Of a stretch of DNA of 64,000 nt, positions 22,871 through 32,572 are shown one piece after another; the stretch's first letter is position 1; each line of letters starts with the position of its first letter. Under the pieces are notes generated by a model. That model saw nothing but the letters and a program-made list of their open reading frames with translations, made no database searches and had not been told where the DNA came from. The translations under genes were made by a program, and so were the position numbers. This DNA is from Lolium rigidum. Taxonomy: Eukaryota > Streptophyta > Magnoliopsida > Poales > Poaceae. The stretch covers positions 226,198,043 to 226,262,042 of the forward strand of contig NC_061510.1 in assembly GCF_022539505.1 (NCBI RefSeq), written 5' to 3'.

Positions 22871-23356
22871 TTATTTTCCTTTGGTAGAAAATTCTTCCTT
22901 GTAAATCATGATTGTGATTATATTGTGAAGCAAACATCATAGTTCTATATTTGTCTAGCCCCCGAGTGTTTTCGGTGGCTATTCACTGTATTTGTATAAT
23001 GCGAGGTTTTGAACCAAGGCATTTATTCCATATGTAGTTTTGGCTAATATCAGCCCCCGAGCTTCTTTATTGGGTACTATTTTGTATTTTTATTGACTCA
23101 CGAGGTATTTTAATACCAAGGCAAGGCTTTTCTTTTTGCGAGGAACTATATTGAAATTCGTCGGGTTGGGAATTTTGAGCATGTCGATAAAGAAAAGTTA
23201 TATTGACACTATCTTTATTATATTGCAGCACCGCGAGCCCGCCTCATTAAAAACCTTTTCCGGCCCCACTCGGTGCCCCGAAAAAGGAAAAGAGTGCGTC
23301 TGACAACTCGCGGGCGTTTCAGTACATTGAAGTTTTACAAGGACTATATTTTAGCT
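22871..23356. other. spacer between antisense gene and pol, with PPT-like motifs
   Basis: Non-coding. It holds two more copies of the polypurine-tract motif, TAGCCCCCGAGTG (about 22958) and CAGCCCCCGAGCT (about 23050). This is the 3' end region for both converging transcription units, antisense gene and pol. Confidence 0.5.
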
Positions 23357-25636
23357 CTAGGCGTAGAACCGCCTGAGTTGCGCCACGTTCCAGGGGTTTT
23401 GCTCCTCCACTCCTGTCTTCTTGTCCTTTATCCTGTATGCTCCTCCTCCGATTACTTCCGTGACAATATAAGGGCCAAGCCATGGTGACTCAAGTTTTTC
23501 ATGACTTTTTTGCGTGAGCCGAAGAACTAGGTCTCCCACCTGAAAAGATCTTGGCCGCAAACGTCGACTGTGGTAATTCTTCAAGTCCTGTTGGTATTTG
23601 GTTACCCTTGATAATACTTCGTCTCGAGCTTCGTCGAGTGCGTCTACGTCGTCTTCCAATGCTATCCTGGAAGTTTCTTCATTATACTCGTGACTGCGGG
23701 GAGTCGTGCTCTATTTCTATTGGTAGTACTTGCCTCTGCTCCATGGACCAGGAAAAACGGGGTCTCTTGTGTCGCTGTATTTGGTGTTGTTCGGATGCTC
23801 CACAATACACTTGGTAATTCTTCGGGCCAGGTATGTCGAGTTTTTTCCAGTGGTCCCAACAGGCGTTTCTTGATGCCATTGCAGATGATGCCATTGGCCT
23901 TCTCGACTTGCCCATTGGTTTGAGGATGTGCAACTGACGCAAAGTGCAACTTGATACCCACTTCTTTGCAATAATCTTTGAATTCATGGGAGGTGAAGTT
24001 ACTGCCATTGTCCGTGACGATGCTGTGGGGCACTCCAAACCTGAAGACGAGGCCTTTTATGAATTTTACTGCTGATGCTCCGTCTGGTGAATTTATCGGC
24101 TTCGCTTCTATCCACTTTGTAAATTTGTCGACGACTACTAGCATGTATTCCTTTCCTCCTGGCCATGATTTGTGTAACTTGCCCACCATATCGAGTCCCC
24201 ATTGTGCAAAGGGCCACGACAATGGTATTGGTGTTAGTTCTCGCTGCTGGAGAGTGAGGTTTTGCGGCAAACCTTTGACACGCATCGCAAGTCCTTACTA
24301 TTTCTTTGGCGTCCTCGATTGTTGTCAACCAGTAGAATCCTGCCCGAAAAACCTTGGCTGCAATGGCTCGACTACTCGCGTGGTGGCCGCATATTCCTTC
24401 GTGTACATCCTTCAGAATTATTCTTCCTTCTTCGGGTGTGACACACCTTTGCAGGACGCCTGAAATACTCCGCTTGTACAATTCTCCTTTGATCACCGTG
24501 AAAGCTTTGGAGCGTCGAATTACTCGCCTTGCCTCAACTGGATCATCGGGTATTTCTTTCCTGAGGATGTACGATATATATGCTTGCATCCAAGGAACCT
24601 GTACCATCATCACCAGCTCTTGTTCCTCTTCATCCTCCGTGGTTTCTGTGAGGGGTGTCGAAGTTTTCTCTTCTTTTGCTTTTTTCTGCACCCTTTTTGG
24701 CTTCGTAGATCTCTCCGCTATTTCTTCCCAAAATACTCCTGGCGGGATTGGGAGGCATTGCGACCCGATGTTTGCGAGGACGTCGGCTTCATCGTTGCTC
24801 AATCTACTGATGTGATTTACCTCGCATCCATCAAATAGCTTCTCGAGTTCATTATACACCTCCTTGTATGCTACCATGCTATCATTGACTGCATCACATT
24901 GGTTCATAACTTGCTGAGCCACCAATTGTGAGTCGCCAAAGATTTTTAGTCGAGTTGCACCGCAAGCTTTCGCCATCTTCATCCCGTGTATGAGGGCTTC
25001 ATATTCTGCTTCATTGTTAGATGCGTTAGGGAATGTCATCCGAAGGATGTACTTCAACTTGTCGCCTTCAGGTGATATAAGTACTACTCCTGCGCCAGCT
25101 CCTTCTACTCTCTTGGACCCGTCGAAATTCATGGTCCACGTTCTCGATAAGTCTGGGGGTCCTGTGTTTTGCAGCTCCATCCACTCTGCGATGAAGTCCG
25201 GCGAGAACTTGCGACTTGATTGCTTTTCTTTTTTCATACGTGATGTCCCGAGGGGAAAGTTCTATTCCCCAAAGGGAGACACGACCCGTAGCTTCTGGAT
25301 TGTTTAGTATATTTGACAAGGGAGCTTCATTGACCACTATGATCGGGTGTGCCGAAAAATAGTGGCGCAATTTTCGGGCTGTTGTGAACACTCCGTATGC
25401 TAGCTTTTGGTACTGAGGGTACCTTTGTTTTGATGGCGATAAAACTTCGCTGACGAAGTATATTGGCCTCTGTACTCCGTGGAGTTTTCCTTCTTCTTCT
25501 CTTTCGACAACTAGCACCGTGCTCACCACTTGTGGCGTGGCTGCGATATATAGCAGGAGAGGTTCCTTTTCCTTCGGCGCCACCAAAATTGGTGGTGTCG
25601 AGATTTTGCGCTTCAAATCTTCGAAGGCTCTGTCGG
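23357..25636 (-). pseudogene. Gypsy-1 pol, 3' part: RT end, RNase H, integrase
   Basis: Continues the RT interrupted at 40029; the join is in frame after removing Gypsy-2. First comes the RT connection (PILVAPKEKEPLLLYIAAT), then RNase H in 25237-23999: acidic residues in MNFDGSK, EAEYEAL, GDSQL and NDEADVLA. Next is the integrase zinc-binding region (GHHASSRAIAAKVF, then CDACQRF) and the DDE core: LDMVGKL, VTDNGSNF and NGQVEKAN (24285-23662). The C-terminal segment (23659-23357) reads YHSRRLRPRSFQVGDLVLR and ends QLRRFYA. Frameshifts lie near 25215, 24280 and 23740. All catalytic residues are present, so decay seems slight. Confidence 0.85.
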
Positions 25637-26349
25637 TGTCGTCGTGGTGAACGGACAGATGCCATAGGATGGCTTAAGTTGGGGCCGAATGGACGCAAGA
25701 GGATTCGGGGGAGGGTTTGTGATTAGATGGGATGAACTTCCGGATGGTTTCCTCAAGAACTTAGCCAAGGCTAGAGGTTGAAGAAGAAAGACATAAGGAA
25801 GAACTCGCTCTAGATCATCATCTTTATTGATCTCAACAGGCTACAAGTTTCTCAGTACAAGTTCTTCTGTGTTCATGTGCGTCTCTCTGTAAGAAGGGAT
25901 GCCCCCTCTCCTTATATAGGGGAGAGGTGGCTTACAGGGCAAGAAACCCTAATGGCATCTTTGACTAGACAAACTACTTTACAAAGCTACTTTAATCATA
26001 GAAGACACCGGAGTCCTCTTTGATCAGGGATGCTGACGTCCTCCGGCTTCTTTGACCGTCATCCTTCTCTTTATCGTCAGCCCTTCGTCTAAAGTTACTT
26101 TGCTTAGCTCATCTTTGTCTTCTAGCTCTGGAGAGAATCTTTGACCAGTCCTGCCGACCTGCTCGTTCTTCCGGTGGCCCGGTATCTTCTTACCCGGTTC
26201 CGGCATACCCCTCTTGGGGATACCGGCTTAGCTCCACTTAGCTAAGTTCTTATCTTTAAGTTCCGGTACGAACATTAAACCGGTATCTTGATGGCTCAAA
26301 CCATCCGGTTTGGCATGCCTTTGGCATACCGGGGGTCATCCCCCCAACA
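25637..26349 (-). repeat. Gypsy-2 3' LTR
   Basis: 713 bp. CTTATATAGG at 25911-25920 is the minus-strand TATA box (CCTATATAAG). The internal side starts TTAGTCCCCGAAG (26350); on minus this is CTTCGGGGACTAA, the polypurine tract. Confidence 0.9.
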
Positions 26350-27295
26350 TTAGTCCCCGAAGCTGGTATAGTCTGGCGGATCCTACCCAACAGACCATGC
26401 CAGGTTCTTTCTTTTTAAGATACCGGTTTAATCTATCCGGCCTTAGGCTTGGATCCGGCATCTTTGCCCAGATCATCGCTATCTCTTCTCCTTAAGGCAC
26501 TATCCGGTGTCTTACCCTCCGGCATCTTAGTCATTAAACGCCTCCTCGGCGACGTCGAGAATATCTCGGGCCCCGCGTCTGTCAGTGACATGCGCACTGT
26601 AACTGACATGCCAGTGTCAGGGGTCACTTCGCTTCGACTCCCGCGCGTCCATTTAATGCACCGCTGCGGATCCCACTAGCCGTTTTGGATCCCGTGTGCG
26701 CCTCCGTGTGGCCTCCCCTTTTTTCGCGTGTACCTCTTGGCCACGTGGCGGCCCGTGGCGCAAACCGTCGCGGGCCGCGAGGCGAACCGCCGCGGCCCAG
26801 CGGTTTTCAGGCCCACCTTCTCTCTCCTTTATAAGCACAACTGCCCCTTCTTCTTCCTCTTCTCCGCATTCCCCTACCTTCGCGCATAGTGCTCCTCGCC
26901 TCTGCGCCTTCGCCGCTGCGTTTCGCCGCCTGAGCTCCGCCGCCCAGCGAACCTTCGATACTGCTTCGCCGGACGCTGCCAGACTTCGTCGCGCAAAGAA
27001 CTTCTGCAGCGCCTCTGCCCCTGCCGCGACATTGGTGCTTCCTCGAGCTTCTTCTCGCCTCGCCGCCGACGGACTACCTCGCCGGCCTTCGGCTCGTCGC
27101 TCCTCCGGCGAACGTCTTCCTCATCTACTCCGCCACCTCAGGTTAGGCCTAATCTGGATTCACTCCTCTTTTGCTTGCTTTCTAGATCTCAACTCGGTAG
27201 TGTATTTACTTCTTCTTTTTCTTGCTTTTTCTCTCTTTCGTAGATCTTCACGCGGGGGTATATTGTGGGATTCTTGTTTCTCCTTGCCGAACTCC
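26350..27295 (+). promoter_or_regulatory. promoter and 5' leader of Gypsy-2 antisense gene
   Basis: A TATA-like TTTATAAG lies at 26828-26835, followed by a very C-rich leader. A likely 5' UTR intron runs from CAGGTTAGG (about 27139-27147) to TTTCGTAG (27243). The stretch is open in the plus frame from 26696, but its Arg/Ser/Ala-rich content looks like GC-rich leader rather than protein, so I start the gene at 27296. Confidence 0.45.
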
Positions 27296-30200
27296 ATGTC
27301 TAGTACGGAGTCCTCTACTTCTTCTTCCGCTTCTTCCTCTGCCAGCCGGTGTAGCAGATCTTCCGACGGGCTTACCGCTGATCTTGCTCAGATGGATGCT
27401 GAGTCCGGTAGCAATCGTGCCTCCGGTAGCAACCCTGCCTCCGGTAGCAATCGCGCATCCGGTAGCTCTAGCGAAGGTTCCGGTATGGATTCTTCCGGTA
27501 TCACCCGTGGGGCCTGGATGGGCTCCAACGTCACTAAGTTCGAGATTGACTGGTTATACCGGTCCCGGAGGATTCCGGAAGGAGTAACCTGCCGGCTTCC
27601 TCGCGACGAAATCAAACCGGTGCCTGAACCCGGTGAACGAGTTGTTTTCCTTGCTCACTTTGAGCGCGGCTTCGGCCTTCCTGCTTCCGATTTCTTTCGG
27701 CGTTTCCTTGATTTCTACGAACTTCAACCTCATCACCTTCCTGGCAATGCCATTTTCTACCTCTCTTGCTACGCCACCTTCATGGAGGCTTACATCGGCA
27801 TTCGTCCCACTCGTGAGACGTTCGCCCGCTTCTTTGCTCTTCGGATCAATTCCGTTCAGGGCAAGGATATTCCTAAACCCAAACCCCCCGTTCAATGCGG
27901 GTCTTGCATCATTGGCTCCCGTCAAGGGAGCCCCTTTTTAAGTTCTCCGGTCTCGAGTCATGCCGGCTATGGCAAGGGACCTTTTTCTATGTGAAGAACA
28001 AGGGCGCCCCGGACCTCATCAACTTGCCGCCCTTCAATCCGGCGCCGCCCTCGAGGGCCAACTGGAGCTACAATCCGAAGGACTCTCATATCGAGACCAA
28101 CCGGATTATACGCTTTATGAAACAACTGATGAAGGATACCAACATCTGCTCTGATGATATCATCCGCGCCTTTATCTCGCGCCGGGTGCTTCCGCTCAAG
28201 CGCCGCATGCACAAGATGAGCGAGATGTATGGTCCCGGTGATCCTACAAAGATCACCGGAATTCCTCTTAGCAAGAAGGACGTTGTCCTCAAGGCCGGCC
28301 AGATCCGTCGGACCGCCATGCCGGAGGATTGGGAATGGGGACTTCGGCCTCTTAGTTCCACTAACCCCCCGACCCAAGAAGTAAGAAATTACACAACTCG
28401 GGTCGGCGTTCCGGTAACTTTTTCATTGTAATTAACCTCCTTCTATCTTTCATGTTCTTTCAGGCCAAGGACCGTTTCCCCGGCATCTTATCTGACCGAC
28501 GAGGCCCTGCCCAGAAGCGAGGTTTGGACAAGTTCGACCCCGACCCCGTCATCTCCTGGAAAGATCTGAAGATGGGCAAGACCGCAGCCTCGCGCCTTGG
28601 CAGGTCCCCGCCGGAGCCCGCTGGTTCGTCCGACGACCTGACTATGTTTGAGGTAGCTTCTTTGTTTGATCTCTCATATTTTACCGTTCTTGATCCTCTG
28701 TAGATCCCTCCTCAACCGGTACCAATCCGCAGATTCACGAGCACGTGGCCCCGCTGGATGCCGAGGCCGGCAATGAGTTTGTGGACAAACTCATGGCCCA
28801 CGGCCGAAGAACAAAGCTCCGGCTTCAGACGCCGGCTCCAGCCATGCTCCTCCTGCCAAACGCCTCCGGACGGAAGTCGTTGGGGGAAAGCAAGTAGGCA
28901 CGAGGCGTTACAAGGGCAAACAGATGCCCACTTCCTCCGGGTAAGACCTGTTTCTTTGCTTTTCTCGTTTCGTTGTGCCTAGTTCTTTTCCGGTTACTTT
29001 TTCCAATTCTCTCTTTTTCTCTTTTTCAGCCCTGCGCTCAAGCTTGGGCCCAGGTCTGAGGATTCTGCCGGCTCCGCTGGGGCCTCAACTCCTCCTCCTC
29101 GCTCAAGCCCGACACCACCTGGTGCCGGCAACATCTCTGCCTCCCCTCCGGGGGCACTACAAGTTCGGGGCGCGCGGCCCCCAAATCTCCCGACCACCGC
29201 GCGGAGGAGGACCTTACCTCCCTCCAGAGACCCAAGATACCGGCGCCGGCAACATCGGCGCCGATGAAGAAGCTGCCGGGCGGTCGGAACCTTTGGTTCC
29301 TTCCGTCCAAAAAGAAAAGAAGAAGAAGAAGAAGAGTTCGCGCTCTTCCCCCTCCAAGGCCGTGCCGGAAACTTCCGCGCCGGCATCCTCCACCTCAACA
29401 CCAGAAGCTGCGGCGCCTGACGCCACGCCAATTCCTCCGCCGGAAACTCCTGTCCCTGAGGCGACGCCAACACCTCCGCCGAGCCAGGGATCCCTCGCAA
29501 CCACGCCGATGCCGCCGCCGGCAGCCCCCAAGACCATCAAGCGCCTCAAGCCGGGGGAGTCGCGCGGGAAGGCCGTGGAGGCGCTCAGCGGCTCGCGGTC
29601 CTTGGTGCTGCATGTCGGGCCTGCCGCCGCTGCGGTCTCGGAGAAACCTACCGGCCTGCTTGGCCGGATTACTTCGTTCAAGCGCAACGGCCGAGAGCTG
29701 GGGCACCTGCTGCCTTATGCGGAGCAGTGGAACGCCGCGGACATGTCCAAGGCGACCCGCGGCTTGGGCAAGGACCGGCTGCCAATGCCAGACCCTGCCG
29801 GTGAGCGAAGCTCGGAGGAGCACTTCATGCGGCTACGCCGGGCCGTCAAGGAGCTGGATAGCGCGTGGTTTGACGCCACGAACAACTTGATGGTAAGTTC
29901 TTCAAGGACTGTTTCATCTCTTTGACTTACGTTGATTTCTCTTCTTCTGGTTTTCTCATATCTTTTCCTGAACTTTCAATGTTATGCCGGTTTCTCCCTT
30001 GCTGAATCATATCCATTCTCCCAGTCCCCGAGTTTGGGGTTAAGAACTGTGTTCTTAGCGCTAAACTTTACTTAGAAACGCGCGAAACCGGCATTGCCAG
30101 TCCCCGAGTTTCGGGTTAAGAACTTTGTTCTTAGCGCTAAACTTTACTTAGAAACGCGCAAACCGGCCTTGCCAGTCCCGAGTTTCGGGTTAAGAACTTT

Positions 30201-31853
30201 GTTCTTAGCGCTAAACTTTACTTAGAAATCCGCAAACCGGCATTGCCAGTCCCCGAGTTTCGGGTTAAGAACTTTGTTCTTAGCGCTAAACTTTACTTAG
30301 AAACGCGCAAACCGGCATTGCCAGTCCCCGAGTTTCGGGTTAAGAACTTTGTTCTTAGCGCTAAACTTTACTTAGAAACGCGCGAAACCGGCATTGCCAG
30401 TCCCCGAGTTTCGGGTTAAGAACTTTGTTCTTAGCGCTAAACTTTACTTCTCACACTTGTCTCCTTTGAACAGAGCACCGCGGACGCCCGGAAGAAGCTT
30501 TTTGAGGAGCTCTTGTGGGAGCATCGGGACCTTGCGGAGGCTCACAGCCAATGCCAAGGTTAGTTTTCCTTTTTTTGCATCCGGCATCTTTTGTACCGGA
30601 AAGTCTTATTTCTTACCAGCATCTTTTGGTCACTAGCTGTCCCGGAAGCTACCATCGAGACGCTCCAGGCCCAGATCACCACTCTTCAGGGTATCTATTT
30701 TTCTTTTCTGGTTAGTCCGTTGTTTTCTTATCCATCAACTACTGCTTTACTGACACTCTTCCTTCCGTTGTGTAGGCGAAAAAGAGCAGCTCATCCGGCA
30801 GCAGCAGGAGGCCCTTGACGCCCAGAAAACTAGCTTCCAAGAGCTTAAGGAGCAGGCTATGCAGGCCCGGCTCCAACATGAGCAAGAGCTGAAGGACGCC
30901 AAGGCCGCAGCCGAGGCTAGGCTGGCAGAGGTCGTGGAGGATTCCTCGAACTCCAACGCCGTGCTGATGACGGAGCTGGAGGAAGAGAGGAAGGCGCGGA
31001 AGGCTGCGGAGCACCTTATTGAGGTCATGACCACTGATCATAAGGAATATGATCGGCTGATTATGCAGATTGACGCACTGTGCCTCCGTAAGTCTTTGTT
31101 TTGTCCCTTCTTTCGCTTATAAGCTTTACTTTCCGAAAATGCATCCGAGTTTCTTTTCCTTTCGGCAGACCGTTTTCCGGTATCTTAAGCTTATTTTCTG
31201 CCCTTCTTCTCGTAGAACACTTCCCGGACTCCCATGCACACGCCGTGAAGAAGGTGATGGAGGATCGCGTGGCGCGGGAATTTCCCAACATGGACGCGCA
31301 TTGGGATGGGTACGACTATCTAGTCGCCCTCTCTCGCTCGTGTTCAACATATGCGTTCCGTGGACCGGCTTCTTGTCGACCTTCCGGACGTCGCCATCCA
31401 CCTCTTCAAAGTGCTGTGGCCTGGGGAAGCCATGCCGGCTAACATGACCCTCACCGCCAACCGGCTTAAGGAGGCAGGACCGCGGATCCGCGAGTGGCAG
31501 TGCTCTGCGGCTCGCGCTGGTGCTGATGTTGCGCTGCGCTCTGCGTGCTCCTGGTATCCGGAGCTGGATCTGGACGCGCTCCTAGGCGTACGCGAAGGTG
31601 CTTCCACGGACTTGGACCCCGCTCTTACCGCGAAGCGGCAAGATCGGGCCTACCGGCTTGCCGAGTACGCCGATGTCCGCACCTTCATCCCTCCCCTCCT
31701 GGTGTCACGGATTACCTCCTTGATGAGGAAGAAGAAGAGGGAGATGAGGATGAGGATGCCGAGGACACGCCGCCGGAAGCTCCTGAGGCCAGCCCTGCTC
31801 CCCATGAAGCCCCCGAGACCGGCGCTGCTCCGCCTGACGCCCCTGCTGCCTGA
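27296..31853 (+). pseudogene. Gypsy-2 antisense gene, Transposase_28-like, eight exons
   Basis: Starts MSSTESSTSSS with a Ser-rich head and three SGSN(R/P)A repeats. The Transposase_28-like domain follows (HFERGFGLPASDFFRRFLDF to YIGIRPTRETFARFF), then a region with RFMKQLMKD. Likely exons are 27296-28380, 28464-28652, 28704-28940, 29030-29892, 30474-30558, 30637-30690, 30776-31087 and 31216-31853, all with GT/AG borders. Exon 4 has a basic KEKKKKKKSS patch and a Pro-rich linker; exons 6-7 form a coiled coil. Exon 8 has LWPGEAMPANMTLTANRLKE and an acidic tail (LLDEEEEEGDEDEDAEDT) ending APPDAPAA. One-base shifts lie at the T run near 27929, and near 28815, 31340 and 31700. Domain content matches the Gypsy-1 gene, so it is conserved between two families. 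Function unknown. Confidence 0.72.
30022..30450 (+). repeat. 74-76 bp tandem array, 5.7 copies, in an intron of the antisense gene
   Basis: Units start at 30022, 30098, 30173, 30247, 30322 and 30398. Each begins CAGTCCCCGAGTTT(C/G)GGG and has a perfect inverted repeat TAAGAAC-TTT-GTTCTTA, the palindrome AGCGCT, then ACTTTACTTAGAAACGCGC and AAACCGGCATTGC. The head resembles the Gypsy-2 polypurine-tract region (TTAGTCCCCGAAG at 26350). Units are almost identical, so amplification is recent. The whole array lies within intron 29893-30473. Confidence 0.9.
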
Positions 31854-32572
31854 ACTATCGCAAGTGTTACCTGCCCCTGCTTGCCTCACCAGAAAACTCG
31901 TTAAATTCCACCCCGGGATGCCGGGGTTTATGATGTAAAACTTTAAACCTGCTTTTGTTTGTGGCACAACAGTTTATGCCGGCATGCTATACCGGTGTTA
32001 ATTATCTTATGTTTGCTTTAGCACATTTGCTCATGGTTTTGCTTTTATCCTGTACTGCAAAGATTTCTAGATCGTTTCTGCATCCAATTTAATGCATACT
32101 TGGTTCTTTTGCCTTGGCTCTGCCTGCCTTCTCTGGGCGTTCTTTGGCGTATGAGCACAAGGTTCTTTCACCAAAACAAGCATCTCCTTGAACTTAGAAA
32201 TAACTCGAAATTTTTGCAAAAAACCGGCATAACCGGGGTTAGTTAAACTTTTCCGGATTGTTCTTTCCCGCTCCTCCTCTTCGCAGTTCATGTGCTTATC
32301 CCCTACCGGTTTATCTTGCTTGCCATGAAGCCGGTTTGCGGACAGCAGCAGAGTCGAAGACTCCGGTAGGGTTTAGCACACTACTAAACCGGAAAGAAAA
32401 AACGTTCAATAAGCAACCGGTAAACTGAAAAAAAATAGACAAGTTACATGCAACCTTAGTGGGGTAGTCCCCGAGATTCATTCGAGGTTCCGACATCTTT
32501 ATTCATAGCAAATAAGGTACAAAAAGGAACTTCTTACTCCACAACTTCAAGAGTAGAAAGGACGCAACAAGG
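31854..32572. other. 3' region between antisense gene and pol, no gene
   Basis: Non-coding, with another GTAGTCCCCGAGATTCATTCG (shortened; about 32463) resembling the array head, and a TTTTATTCC-rich stretch. This is where the converging antisense and pol transcripts would end. No convincing frame is present. Confidence 0.45.

Noticed and set aside
26696..27295. Plus-strand open frame upstream of the Gypsy-2 antisense ATG
   Set aside because: GC-rich leader with Arg/Ser/Ala bias, containing a probable 5' UTR intron; the recognisable protein starts at 27296.
29264..29890. Arg-rich 208-residue plus-strand frame and several minus-strand frames at 28994-29823
   Set aside because: They are other-frame readings of the GC-rich exon 4 of the Gypsy-2 antisense gene; only the frame with the KEKKKKKKSS patch joins its neighbours.
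30022..30450. Regular repeats that look CRISPR-like
   Set aside because: The units are directly adjoining 74-76 bp tandem copies with no unique spacers, in an intron of a plant retroelement gene.
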